DNA of 7,836 nucleotides from JAJFFW01 sp038534195 (GTDB taxonomy: Bacteria; Pseudomonadota; Alphaproteobacteria; Caulobacterales; Parvularculaceae), in NCBI GenBank assembly GCA_038534195.1, contig JBCAXE010000073.1, positions 1-7,836 on the forward strand, in the 5' to 3' direction. Of this stretch, positions 1 to 5,299 are shown piece by piece. Position numbers and translations under genes: made by a program. Under the pieces are notes generated by a model. The model saw nothing but the letters and a program-made list of their open reading frames with translations. It did not search any database and had not been told where the DNA came from. The stretch's first letter is position 1. Every line of letters begins with the position of its first letter.

Positions 1-1
1 G

Positions 2-1216
2 GCGGCGCTGGCCGAGCGCTATCGGCGCTTGTCGCTGTTGACGCTTAATCTCGCCGAGGAAGCGGGTGCGGCCGCGGTTAACTTTTCTCTCGTGGACACG
101 AAGGGCGTGCGGCCCGCGTTTTTTGACAGACGACCCGCGCGCGAAGGCGCGCATTCTTTAGATTTGGCCGCCTTCGCGGCCAGGGCGATGACGCGGGCGA
201 TTTGGGCGCATCGCGTGATTGAACGGTTGCGGGGTCGCCCCACTGCGAAGGCGGCGACTCTAAAGTGTGGCGCGAAGGCGGTGCGGGAGGACGATGCGTG
301 GCGCGCGATGAAATTAACAGAGCGGTGTCCGGACGATGGATGGACCCCACGGTCGCGCGCGAAGGCGCGCTTCTTCAATGTTCGGCCGCCTTCGCGGTCG
401 AGCCGTGGGGAGTCGGATTTGGCTAGCAGCGCGGATGAACAGAAAGATGGCGTTTGGATCGACACGCTTGGCGCCGCCGAAAACCCGCTGAACGACCGAA
501 CTGATCTCTCGAGATATGCGCAAAGTTTAAGCAACCAATCTCCGACTCGCCATGGCTCGACCATGGCGTCCATGTCGGCGGCGGGAAAGAACGCCGCAGA
601 TTGTGCTCCAACGCTCGAAGCGGATTTGGACGATAGATGGACCCCGAGGCCGCACACGAACGCGGCAAATCCAAGAAGCGCTGCGAAGGCGGCGGCGCGC
701 GGCGCGCAATCGACGCGGCCGTTCCCAGACGAGAGATGGACCCCACGGTCAAGCCGAGGGGAGTCGTATGTTTTGGGCGATGAGGCTGAACGAAAGGCCG
801 TCAACCTATCTCCGACTCGACATAGCTTGATCATGGCGTCCATGGCAGCATCAGGAGAGAACGCGGCAGACGATACGCAATCGACAGAACAGCGCCCGGA
901 CGAGAAATGGACCCTACGCCCGGCCGCGAAGGCGGCTTACAAAAAAGATTGCGCGAAGGCGCGCTTTTTCGAAGTTCGGCCGCCTTTGCGGCCGGGCCGT
1001 GGGGAGTCGGGTGCGGCGATTGGTGGGGAGTCGGATTTGGCTAGCGGCGCGGACAATCGGAACGGCGAACACGACGCGGTTAACGATGGCGCGGCGACTG
1101 AAACTCTCACATCCGCCTCCCAGCCTTCCCCTTTAACCAAACGCGTCCCGGTTTGCGCCGCGGGCGCGGCGATCGAACGGCGCGTTAACGATGGGCGGCG
1201 GGCCGCGCCGCCGTAA
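2..1216 (+). CDS. Doubtful open frame across repeat block, 5' end outside window
   Basis: The frame is open from the left edge to a TAA at 1214-1216, about 404 codons, with no family I recognise. The first 30 or so codons (AALAERYRR, then LSLLTLNLAEEAG) have GC-rich third positions and could be the C-terminal end of a real upstream gene. After roughly base 120 the product becomes low-complexity and made of repeats: WTPR or WTLR peptides at 341, 638, 737 and 908, RGES or GGES peptides at 401, 752, 995 and 1022, and two related SPTRH...MASM segments at 539 and 809. All fall in this one frame. Against a real gene, the opposite strand is also open from 843 to 19, the repeats are palindromic DNA elements, and no domain or membrane segment is visible. 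The most likely reading is non-coding repeat DNA, possibly with a genuine gene end within the first 100 bases. Confidence 0.2.
   Translation, partial: AALAERYRRLSLLTLNLAEEAGAAAVNFSLVDTKGVRPAFFDRRPAREGAHSLDLAAFAARAMTRAIWAHRVIERLRGRPTAKAATLKCGAKAVREDDAWRAMKLTERCPDDGWTPRSRAKARFFNVRPPSRSSRGESDLASSADEQKDGVWIDTLGAAENPLNDRTDLSRYAQSLSNQSPTRHGSTMASMSAAGKNAADCAPTLEADLDDRWTPRPHTNAANPRSAAKAAARGAQSTRPFPDERWTPRSSRGESYVLGDEAERKAVNLSPTRHSLIMASMAASGENAADDTQSTEQRPDEKWTLRPAAKAAYKKDCAKARFFEVRPPLRPGRGESGAAIGGESDLASGADNRNGEHDAVNDGAATETLTSASQPSPLTKRVPVCAAGAAIERRVNDGRRAAPP
137..181. repeat. Paired tetraloop hairpins, inner module copy 1
   Basis: Two perfect 6-bp hairpins lie 13 bases apart. The left is GCGCGC-GAAG-GCGCGC at 137-152 and the right is GGCCGC-CTTC-GCGGCC at 166-181. 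The loops are complementary to each other, so the two hairpins are related units in opposite orientation. This copy stands alone, without clear outer-element arms around it. Confidence 0.7.
340..417 (-). repeat. Composite palindrome: outer element interrupted by inner module
   Basis: The outer arms CCCCACGG (345-352) and CCGTGGGG (403-410) are perfectly complementary but 50 bases apart. Between them sits the inner module: GCGCGC-GAAG-GCGCGC at 355-370 and GGCCGC-CTTC-GCGGTC at 384-399, the latter with one G-T wobble. Compared with the compact copy at 736-766, this looks like an outer element into which the paired-hairpin module was inserted. The sequence from 405 to 427 recurs exactly at 1023-1045. 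Confidence 0.7.
533..666 (+). repeat. Diverged direct repeat, copy 1 (pair at 803-936)
   Basis: This stretch aligns without gaps to 803-936 at a constant offset of 270 bp. It contains a plus-oriented outer element whose hairpin, CGCCATGG (548-555) and CCATGGCG (561-568) around CTCGA, is perfect. Its tail meets the tail of a minus-oriented half element at 637-649. In the 63 bases from 539 the two copies differ at 12 positions by my count. The constant offset and shared internal order imply a tandem segmental duplication. Confidence 0.7.
736..766 (-). repeat. Compact REP-like palindrome
   Basis: This is the simplest outer element. The arms CCCCACGG (741-748) and CCGAGGGG (754-761) flank a 5-base loop TCAAG, with one mismatch in the 8-bp stem. 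It is bounded by ATGGA on the left and GAGTCG on the right, as in the other minus-oriented copies. It shows what the element looks like without the inner module. Confidence 0.65.
803..936 (+). repeat. Diverged direct repeat, copy 2 (pair at 533-666)
   Basis: This is the partner of 533-666. Its plus-oriented hairpin (818-825 with 831-838) is more decayed: six of eight stem positions can still pair, one of them as a wobble. It keeps the same two stem variants as copy 1, so the duplication came after those changes. Its end runs into the composite element at 907-1010. Confidence 0.7.
907..1010 (-). repeat. Composite palindrome, second copy with degenerate outer arm
   Basis: The left boundary ATGGACC (907-913) and the right CCGTGGGGAGTCGG (997-1010) match the outer element. 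The left arm has decayed. Inside are three short hairpins: GCCGC-GAAG-GCGGC (923-936), GCGC-GAAG-GCGC (951-962) and GGCCGC-CTTT-GCGGCC (978-993). It therefore carries one more inner hairpin than the copy at 340-417. Confidence 0.65.
941..969. terminator. Possible bidirectional intrinsic terminator
   Basis: A short GC hairpin (GCGC-GAAG-GCGC at 951-962) lies between a run of six A (941-946) and a run of five T (965-969). Either strand would therefore give a hairpin followed by a U tract. The stem is only 4 to 5 bp before the A/T arms, so strength is uncertain, and it may simply be part of the repeat element. Confidence 0.3.
1023..1053 (-). repeat. Partial outer element, end fragment
   Basis: Bases 1023-1045 are identical to 405-427, covering the GGGGAGTCGG end of the element and its flank GATTTGGCTAGC. 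Only this end is present; the other arm is missing. It lies directly after the composite copy ending at 1010, so two element ends sit in tandem here. Confidence 0.65.
1156..1171. other. GC hairpin upstream of glmS
   Basis: CGCCGC (1156-1161) pairs perfectly with GCGGCG (1166-1171) around a 4-base GGGC loop. It lies outside the repeat block, about 160 bp before the glmS start. No T run follows, so it is not a typical intrinsic terminator. Confidence 0.4.
1194..1212. other. GC hairpin at the start of the glmS leader
   Basis: GGCGGCG (1194-1200) pairs perfectly with CGCCGCC (1206-1212) around the loop GGCCG. A T-poor sequence follows directly; the first T run is at 1243-1247. It could end upstream transcription weakly or form structure in the glmS leader. 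Function is unknown. Confidence 0.4.
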
Positions 1217-1312
1217 GCGTCTTTCCGCACATAAGGTTCCCCTTTTTCGGCCAAGTTTTTGCTTGAATTCTCTTCCAAGCTGTCTCAACCAATTGCAGCG
1301 CAACAAGAGAAT

Positions 1313-1318
1313 GGGGAG
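1313..1318 (+). promoter_or_regulatory. Shine-Dalgarno sequence of glmS
   Basis: GGGGAG ends 10 bases before the ATG at 1329. It supports that start over the in-frame ATG at 1191 further upstream. I see no convincing -35/-10 pair in 1217-1312. Confidence 0.6.
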
Positions 1319-1328
1319 CGTCCCGGCC

Positions 1329-3155
1329 ATGTGCGGTATCGTAGGCGTTTTGGGAAAAGGCGACGTCGCTCCGGCGATTGTTGAAGGGCTGAAGCGTCTT
1401 GAATATCGCGGATATGATTCCGCCGGCGTCGCCACCCTTCACGGCGGCGCGCTCGACAGGCGGCGCGCAGCGGGCAAGCTTTCGGCGTTAACGAAAACTC
1501 TCGCCGACAATCCGCTGGCCGGCGCGATCGGCATCGGCCACACGCGCTGGGCGACCCATGGCGCGGCCAACGAGCGCAACGCCCATCCGCACGCGACGGA
1601 CCGCGTTTCGGTCGTCCATAACGGCATTATCGAGAATTTCGCGGAATTGCGCCGCGAGTTGCAGGAGAAAGGCTACGCGTTTCAGTCCGACACCGACGCC
1701 GAAGTGTGTCCGCAGCTGATCACTTACTATCTCGAGAATGAAAATCTCGGGCCCGCGCAAGCGTTTCACAAAGCGATTTCGCGGCTCACCGGCGCCTTCG
1801 CCTTTGTGGCGATTTTCACCGGCGAGGAAGATCTGATGATCGGCGCGCGCAAGGGCTCGCCGCTGGCGGTGGGGCGCGGCGACGGGGAGATGTTCCTCGG
1901 GTCGGACGCCTACGCGCTAGCGCCGTTCACCAATCGCGTCACCTATCTCGACGAGGGCGACTGGGCGGTGTTGCGGCGCGACGGGTTCAAGGTCTTCAAC
2001 GCGGCCGGCGAAAAAGTCGACCGGCCGGAGACGATCTCCTCGGCCGCCGACGCCATGGTCGACAAGGACGGCCATCGCCATTTTATGGCGAAGGAGATTT
2101 ATGAGCAGCCGGAAGTGATCGCGCACACGCTGTCCCGCTACATCGATCCGGCGACGCAGACGGTCCGCTTGCCCGAGGGCGCGTTCGATTTCGCAGCGCT
2201 CAGTAGGCTGACGATCTCTGCCTGCGGTACGGCTTACTATGCGGGGCTGATCTCGAAATACTGGTTCGAGAAATGGGCGGGGCTGCCGGTCGAGATCGAC
2301 ATCGCGTCGGAGTTACGCTACCGCGATGTTCCCTATGCGGAGGGCGGCGGCGCGATTTATATCTCCCAGTCGGGAGAGACCGCCGATACGCTGGCGGCGC
2401 TGCGCGATGCGCGCGACCACGGCCAGAAGATCGCTGCGGTCGTCAATGTGGCCGAAAGCTCGATTGCGCGCGAGGCCGACGTCATCTTCCCGATGGCCGC
2501 AGGGCCGGAGATCGGCGTCGCCTCAACGAAGGCGTTCACCTGTCAGCTCGCCTCCCTCGCCTGCATCGCCATCGCCGCCGGCCGCCAGCGCGGGACGGTC
2601 TCCGAGGCGGAAGAGCGCGCCCTTGTCGGCGAACTCCTGAAGACGCCGCGCCTCCTCGGCGAAGCGCTGAGCGAAGCCGACGCCATCGAAGCGATCGCCA
2701 AAGACATCGCGAAGGCGAGCGACATCCTCTACATCGGCCGCGGCGTCAGCTTCCCCCTCGCCATGGAAGGCGCGCTGAAGCTGAAGGAAATCTCCTACAT
2801 CCACGCCGAGGGCTACGCGGCGGGCGAGTTGAAGCACGGACCGATCGCCCTGATCGACAAGACGTTGCCCATCGTCGTTATCGCCCCGCGCGACAGGCAT
2901 TTTGAAAAAACCCTCTCCAACATGCACGAAGTGATGGCCCGCGACGGCAAGGCGCTGATCATCTCAGACGCGCATGGCGTGCGCGAGGCGGGCGAGAAAG
3001 TCTGGGCGGCGATCACAGCGCCGCCGACGCATCCGATGTTCGCGCCCATCGTCTACGCCGCCCCGATCCAGCTCCTTGCCTATTTCACCGCCACCGCCAA
3101 AGGCACCGACGTCGACCAGCCGCGTAACCTGGCGAAGTCGGTCACGGTGGAATAG
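1329..3155 (+). CDS. glmS: Glutamine--fructose-6-phosphate aminotransferase (isomerizing)
   Basis: GlmS converts fructose-6-phosphate and glutamine to glucosamine-6-phosphate and glutamate, the first committed step towards UDP-GlcNAc, in the cytoplasm. The 608-residue product matches the family's usual length (about 609). The start is fixed by MCGIVGV: Cys2 becomes the N-terminal nucleophile of the glutaminase after Met removal. Glutaminase motifs follow: YRGYDSAG (26-33), HTRWATHG (71-78), HNGIIEN (97-103) and SDTDAE (120-125). Two SIS isomerase domains come next, with SACGTAYYAG (297-306), SQSGET (346-351), ASTKAFT (398-404), and EGALKLKEISYIHAEG (480-495) with ELKHGPIAL (500-508). The C-terminal DQPRNLAKSVTVE is the typical family ending. 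It is the first gene of a cluster with manC, whose start is 10 bp after its stop. No domain or key motif is missing. Confidence 0.98.
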   Translation: MCGIVGVLGKGDVAPAIVEGLKRLEYRGYDSAGVATLHGGALDRRRAAGKLSALTKTLADNPLAGAIGIGHTRWATHGAANERNAHPHATDRVSVVHNGIIENFAELRRELQEKGYAFQSDTDAEVCPQLITYYLENENLGPAQAFHKAISRLTGAFAFVAIFTGEEDLMIGARKGSPLAVGRGDGEMFLGSDAYALAPFTNRVTYLDEGDWAVLRRDGFKVFNAAGEKVDRPETISSAADAMVDKDGHRHFMAKEIYEQPEVIAHTLSRYIDPATQTVRLPEGAFDFAALSRLTISACGTAYYAGLISKYWFEKWAGLPVEIDIASELRYRDVPYAEGGGAIYISQSGETADTLAALRDARDHGQKIAAVVNVAESSIAREADVIFPMAAGPEIGVASTKAFTCQLASLACIAIAAGRQRGTVSEAEERALVGELLKTPRLLGEALSEADAIEAIAKDIAKASDILYIGRGVSFPLAMEGALKLKEISYIHAEGYAAGELKHGPIALIDKTLPIVVIAPRDRHFEKTLSNMHEVMARDGKALIISDAHGVREAGEKVWAAITAPPTHPMFAPIVYAAPIQLLAYFTATAKGTDVDQPRNLAKSVTVE

Positions 3156-3165
3156 TCGGCGTCCG

Positions 3166-4230
3166 GTGTCCCAGTATCGCATCCAACCCGTGATCATGTC
3201 AGGCGGCGCCGGCACGCGCCTGTGGCCCCTTTCACGCCAAGCGACGCCGAAGCAACTCCTGCCGCTCGTATCGGCGCGGACCATGCTGCAGGAAACTGCG
3301 CTGCGCCTATCCGGCGACGCCTATGCGCCGCCGCTGATTATCTGCGGCGCTGCGCATACGGAGCAAATTCGCGAACAACTGTGGGCGATCGACCTGCCGC
3401 CGGCCGCGATCATCACCGAGCCTGTGGCGCGCAACACCGCCGCCGTCGCAGCCGTCGCCGCCGCCTGGGCCGCCGAACACAACGCAAGCGCCCAGATTTT
3501 GCTGGCGCCGGCGGATCACGTCATCTCTGACGCGCCCGCCTTTCGTCGCGCGGTCGCTGCTGGGGCGGAGGCGGCGCGAGACGGCGCCATCGTCACCTTC
3601 GGGATCAAGGCGGACCGCCCGCACACCGGCTATGGCTACATCCGCCAAGGCGCGCCGCTCAGCGACGCAGTCTTCAAGATCGACGCATTCTTGGAAAAGC
3701 CCGACCGCGACACCGCCGAGAAATACCTGGGGTCTGGCGAATACTTCTGGAATGCGGGCATTTTTCTATTCACGGCAGGCGCAATGGTCCGTGAGCTACA
3801 GCGCTTTAATGCGCCCATCCTTGACTTCGCGCAGCGGGCCCTTCGGTCCGGCGTTTGCAATGACGGTGTCATCGCTCTCGATCGGTCCGAATTTGCACAA
3901 TGCCCCGCTATCTCAATCGATTACGCCGTCATGGAAAAGACTGACAAAGCCGCCGTGGTCGCGCCGGTCGATGCGGGCTGGAGCGATATTGGCTCATGGA
4001 CGGAGCTGCCGGTGGAGACAACCGCCGCAAATGGCGGCGCTGTGGCCGCGATCGATTGCGCAGGCACCACAGTGAAGACGGACGGGATTTTCGTGGGCGC
4101 AATCGGTCTTGAAGACATGATTGTCGTCGCCACGAAAGACGCTATCCTGATTGCGCCGCGTGACCGCGCGCAAGATGTGAAGCAGATCGTTGACCGCCTG
4201 AAAGAAGACGGCCGCGACGATCTTCTCTAA
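3166..4230 (+). CDS. manC: Mannose-1-phosphate guanylyltransferase (monofunctional)
   Basis: The enzyme joins mannose-1-phosphate and GTP to form GDP-mannose, the donor for mannose and, after conversion, fucose- or rhamnose-type sugars in envelope polysaccharides. The 354-residue product shows the nucleotidyltransferase signature GGAGTRLWPLSR (13-24) with Lys29, APADHVI (114-120), TGYGYI (154-159), FLEKPD (175-180), WNAGIF (195-200), SIDYAVMEKT (250-259) and GWSDIGSW (271-278). It ends in RDRAQDVKQIVDRLK, as is usual for the family. The C-terminal phosphomannose isomerase domain of bifunctional ManC/AlgA proteins (about 470 residues) is absent, so mannose-6-phosphate must come from elsewhere. 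The GTG start at 3166 is chosen because it is the only start codon between the glmS stop and the first strand; later starts (3190, 3196) would cut into it. Its ribosome-binding site is weak, so translational coupling to glmS is likely. The symbol manC is by family and not certain. Confidence 0.93.
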   Translation: MSQYRIQPVIMSGGAGTRLWPLSRQATPKQLLPLVSARTMLQETALRLSGDAYAPPLIICGAAHTEQIREQLWAIDLPPAAIITEPVARNTAAVAAVAAAWAAEHNASAQILLAPADHVISDAPAFRRAVAAGAEAARDGAIVTFGIKADRPHTGYGYIRQGAPLSDAVFKIDAFLEKPDRDTAEKYLGSGEYFWNAGIFLFTAGAMVRELQRFNAPILDFAQRALRSGVCNDGVIALDRSEFAQCPAISIDYAVMEKTDKAAVVAPVDAGWSDIGSWTELPVETTAANGGAVAAIDCAGTTVKTDGIFVGAIGLEDMIVVATKDAILIAPRDRAQDVKQIVDRLKEDGRDDLL

Positions 4231-4233
4231 GGA
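4229..4233 (+). promoter_or_regulatory. Shine-Dalgarno sequence of galE
   Basis: AAGGA overlaps the last two bases of the manC stop codon TAA and ends 11 bases before the galE ATG. The overlap favours co-translation of galE from the same transcript. Confidence 0.6.
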
Positions 4234-4244
4234 CGAACGATTCC

Positions 4245-5282
4245 ATGGCTGAACGCACCATCGTCACTGGCGGCGCCGGCTATATCGGCAGCCATGTGTG
4301 CGTCGAGCTCTTGAACGCTGGGCGCGACGTTCTTGTCATTGACAATTTTGATAACTCGTCGTCGGAAGCCCTTGTCCGCGTTCAGGAGATCACCGGCAAA
4401 TCACTGCAGTCTATTGAAGCAAGTCTGGGCGCACCTGGCGATCAGGACCGCATCATCGAAGCCGTCACCGTATTTCGGGCCGACAGCGCGATTCATCTCG
4501 CGGGGCTAAAGGCTGTCGGCGAATCCGTCGCCGAACCGATTCGATATTACGAGACGAATATCGGCGCGACATTCACTTTGTTGAAAGCAATGGATGCGGT
4601 GGGGGCGAAGACACTCGTCTTTTCATCGTCGGCGACCGTCTACGGCGACCTCAACGAAAGCCCCGTCGATGAGAACGGTAAGACCGGTCCAACCAACCCT
4701 TACGGGCGCACCAAATTTCTCATCGAGGAAATGCTGCGCGATCATGTGGTTGCTCATCCCGACTGGCGCATCGTTAATTTGCGCTACTTCAATCCGGTGG
4801 GCGCGCATCCTTCAGGACGCATTGGCGAAGACCCTGACGGCCCGCCCAACAACCTTTTTCCTTACATAGCGCAGGTCGCGGTCGGGCGCCGCGAAAAGCT
4901 CGCCGTCTACGGGAATGATTATCCGACTCCGGACGGTACAGGCGTGCGCGACTATATTCACGTGAGTGATCTAGCGCGCGGGCATCTTGATGCCCTCGAT
5001 TATCTTGCAAATAAATCGGGCGGCGGCGCAGAGAATATCAATCTCGGTACGGGCGTCGGTTATTCCGTGCTGGATGCGATCGCCGCCTTCAAGCGGGCAT
5101 CAAACCGCGACATTCCATATGAAATTGCACCGCGCCGCGATGGCGACGTGGCGACGATTTACGCCAAGCCCGATCGCGCGAAGGCGAAACTCGGCTGGCG
5201 CGCCACCAAAACCCTTGACGAGATGTGCGCTGACACATGGCGATGGCAGCGCGAAAATCCGCGCGGATATGACAACGACTGA
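4245..5282 (+). CDS. galE: UDP-glucose 4-epimerase
   Basis: GalE interconverts UDP-glucose and UDP-galactose using tightly bound NAD, in the cytoplasm. The 345-residue product is close to the usual length (338 in E. coli). It begins with the Rossmann motif TGGAGYIGSH (8-17), followed by VIDNFDNSS (31-39) at the second strand, and HLAGLKAVGES (84-94). The extended-SDR catalytic residues are Ser129 in SSSATVYG, and Tyr153 and Lys157 in NPYGRTK. NLRYFNPVGAHPSG (178-191), GTGVRDYIHVSDLA (231-244) and NINLGTG (264-270) are typical GalE blocks, as is the C-terminal RRDGDVATIYAKPDRAKAKLGW region (297-318). The position matching E. coli Tyr299 appears to be Ile305. The gene follows manC by 14 bp and completes a sugar-nucleotide cluster. 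Third codon positions are less GC-rich than in glmS. Specificity for N-acetylated sugars cannot be told. Confidence 0.96.
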   Translation: MAERTIVTGGAGYIGSHVCVELLNAGRDVLVIDNFDNSSSEALVRVQEITGKSLQSIEASLGAPGDQDRIIEAVTVFRADSAIHLAGLKAVGESVAEPIRYYETNIGATFTLLKAMDAVGAKTLVFSSSATVYGDLNESPVDENGKTGPTNPYGRTKFLIEEMLRDHVVAHPDWRIVNLRYFNPVGAHPSGRIGEDPDGPPNNLFPYIAQVAVGRREKLAVYGNDYPTPDGTGVRDYIHVSDLARGHLDALDYLANKSGGGAENINLGTGVGYSVLDAIAAFKRASNRDIPYEIAPRRDGDVATIYAKPDRAKAKLGWRATKTLDEMCADTWRWQRENPRGYDND

Positions 5283-5299
5283 CGCCGAGAGTTGCCCGA
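5283..5299. other. 17-bp convergent gap between galE and acnA
   Basis: The stop codons of galE (plus) and acnA (minus) are separated by 17 bases. There is no stem followed by a T run in or next to the gap; a weak GCCG/CGGC pairing (5284-5287 and about 5305-5308) is the only symmetry seen. Confidence 0.5.

Larger units (their letters stand above)
131..1053. repeat. REP/BIME-like mosaic of palindromic elements
   Basis: This block between the left edge and glmS is built from two kinds of palindrome. The outer element, in its reading direction, runs GACTC, an 8-bp arm (CCCCACGG or a variant), a CTCGA-like loop, the matching arm and GTCCAT. Its tail continues for about 30 bp with a TCGTCYGG-like motif. 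Plus-oriented copies start at 543 and 813; minus-oriented copies lie at 340-417, 736-766 and 907-1010, with partial copies at 637-649 and 1023-1053. The inner module is a pair of short hairpins with GAAG and CTTC loops. The octamer GCGAAGGC occurs seven times and its complement twice between 141 and 960. The pairing of elements in inverted orientation resembles bacterial interspersed mosaic elements. No transposase or RAYT gene is in the window. Confidence 0.75.

Noticed and set aside
1..120. C-terminal end of glmU, a frequent neighbour of glmS
   Set aside because: None of the three forward frames shows a recognisable GlmU ending; the visible residues are too few to name a family.
19..843. 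Long open frame on the minus strand (274 codons) inside the repeat block
   Set aside because: It is built of the same palindromic repeats (SPRLDRGVH-like peptides), has no recognisable domain and mirrors the plus-strand frame; repeated GC-rich DNA without stops explains it.
131..1053. CRISPR array
   Set aside because: Repeats vary in length, orientation and spacing and are interrupted by one another; there are no uniform spacers or cas genes.
1259..1291. Sigma-70-like promoter (TTGCTT or TTGAAT with 17-base spacing)
   Set aside because: The matching -10 hexamers (GTCTCA, CAACCA) are poor, so the call would be guesswork.
1191..1328. 46-residue N-terminal extension of GlmS from an upstream in-frame ATG
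   Set aside because: GlmS needs Cys directly after the initiator Met; the ATG at 1329 gives MCGIVGV, has a Shine-Dalgarno sequence and yields the normal length. The extension is Arg/Gly-rich and unlike the family.
1217..1328. glmS ribozyme/riboswitch
   Set aside because: No sign of the conserved ribozyme core or pseudoknot, and the class is known from Gram-positive bacteria.
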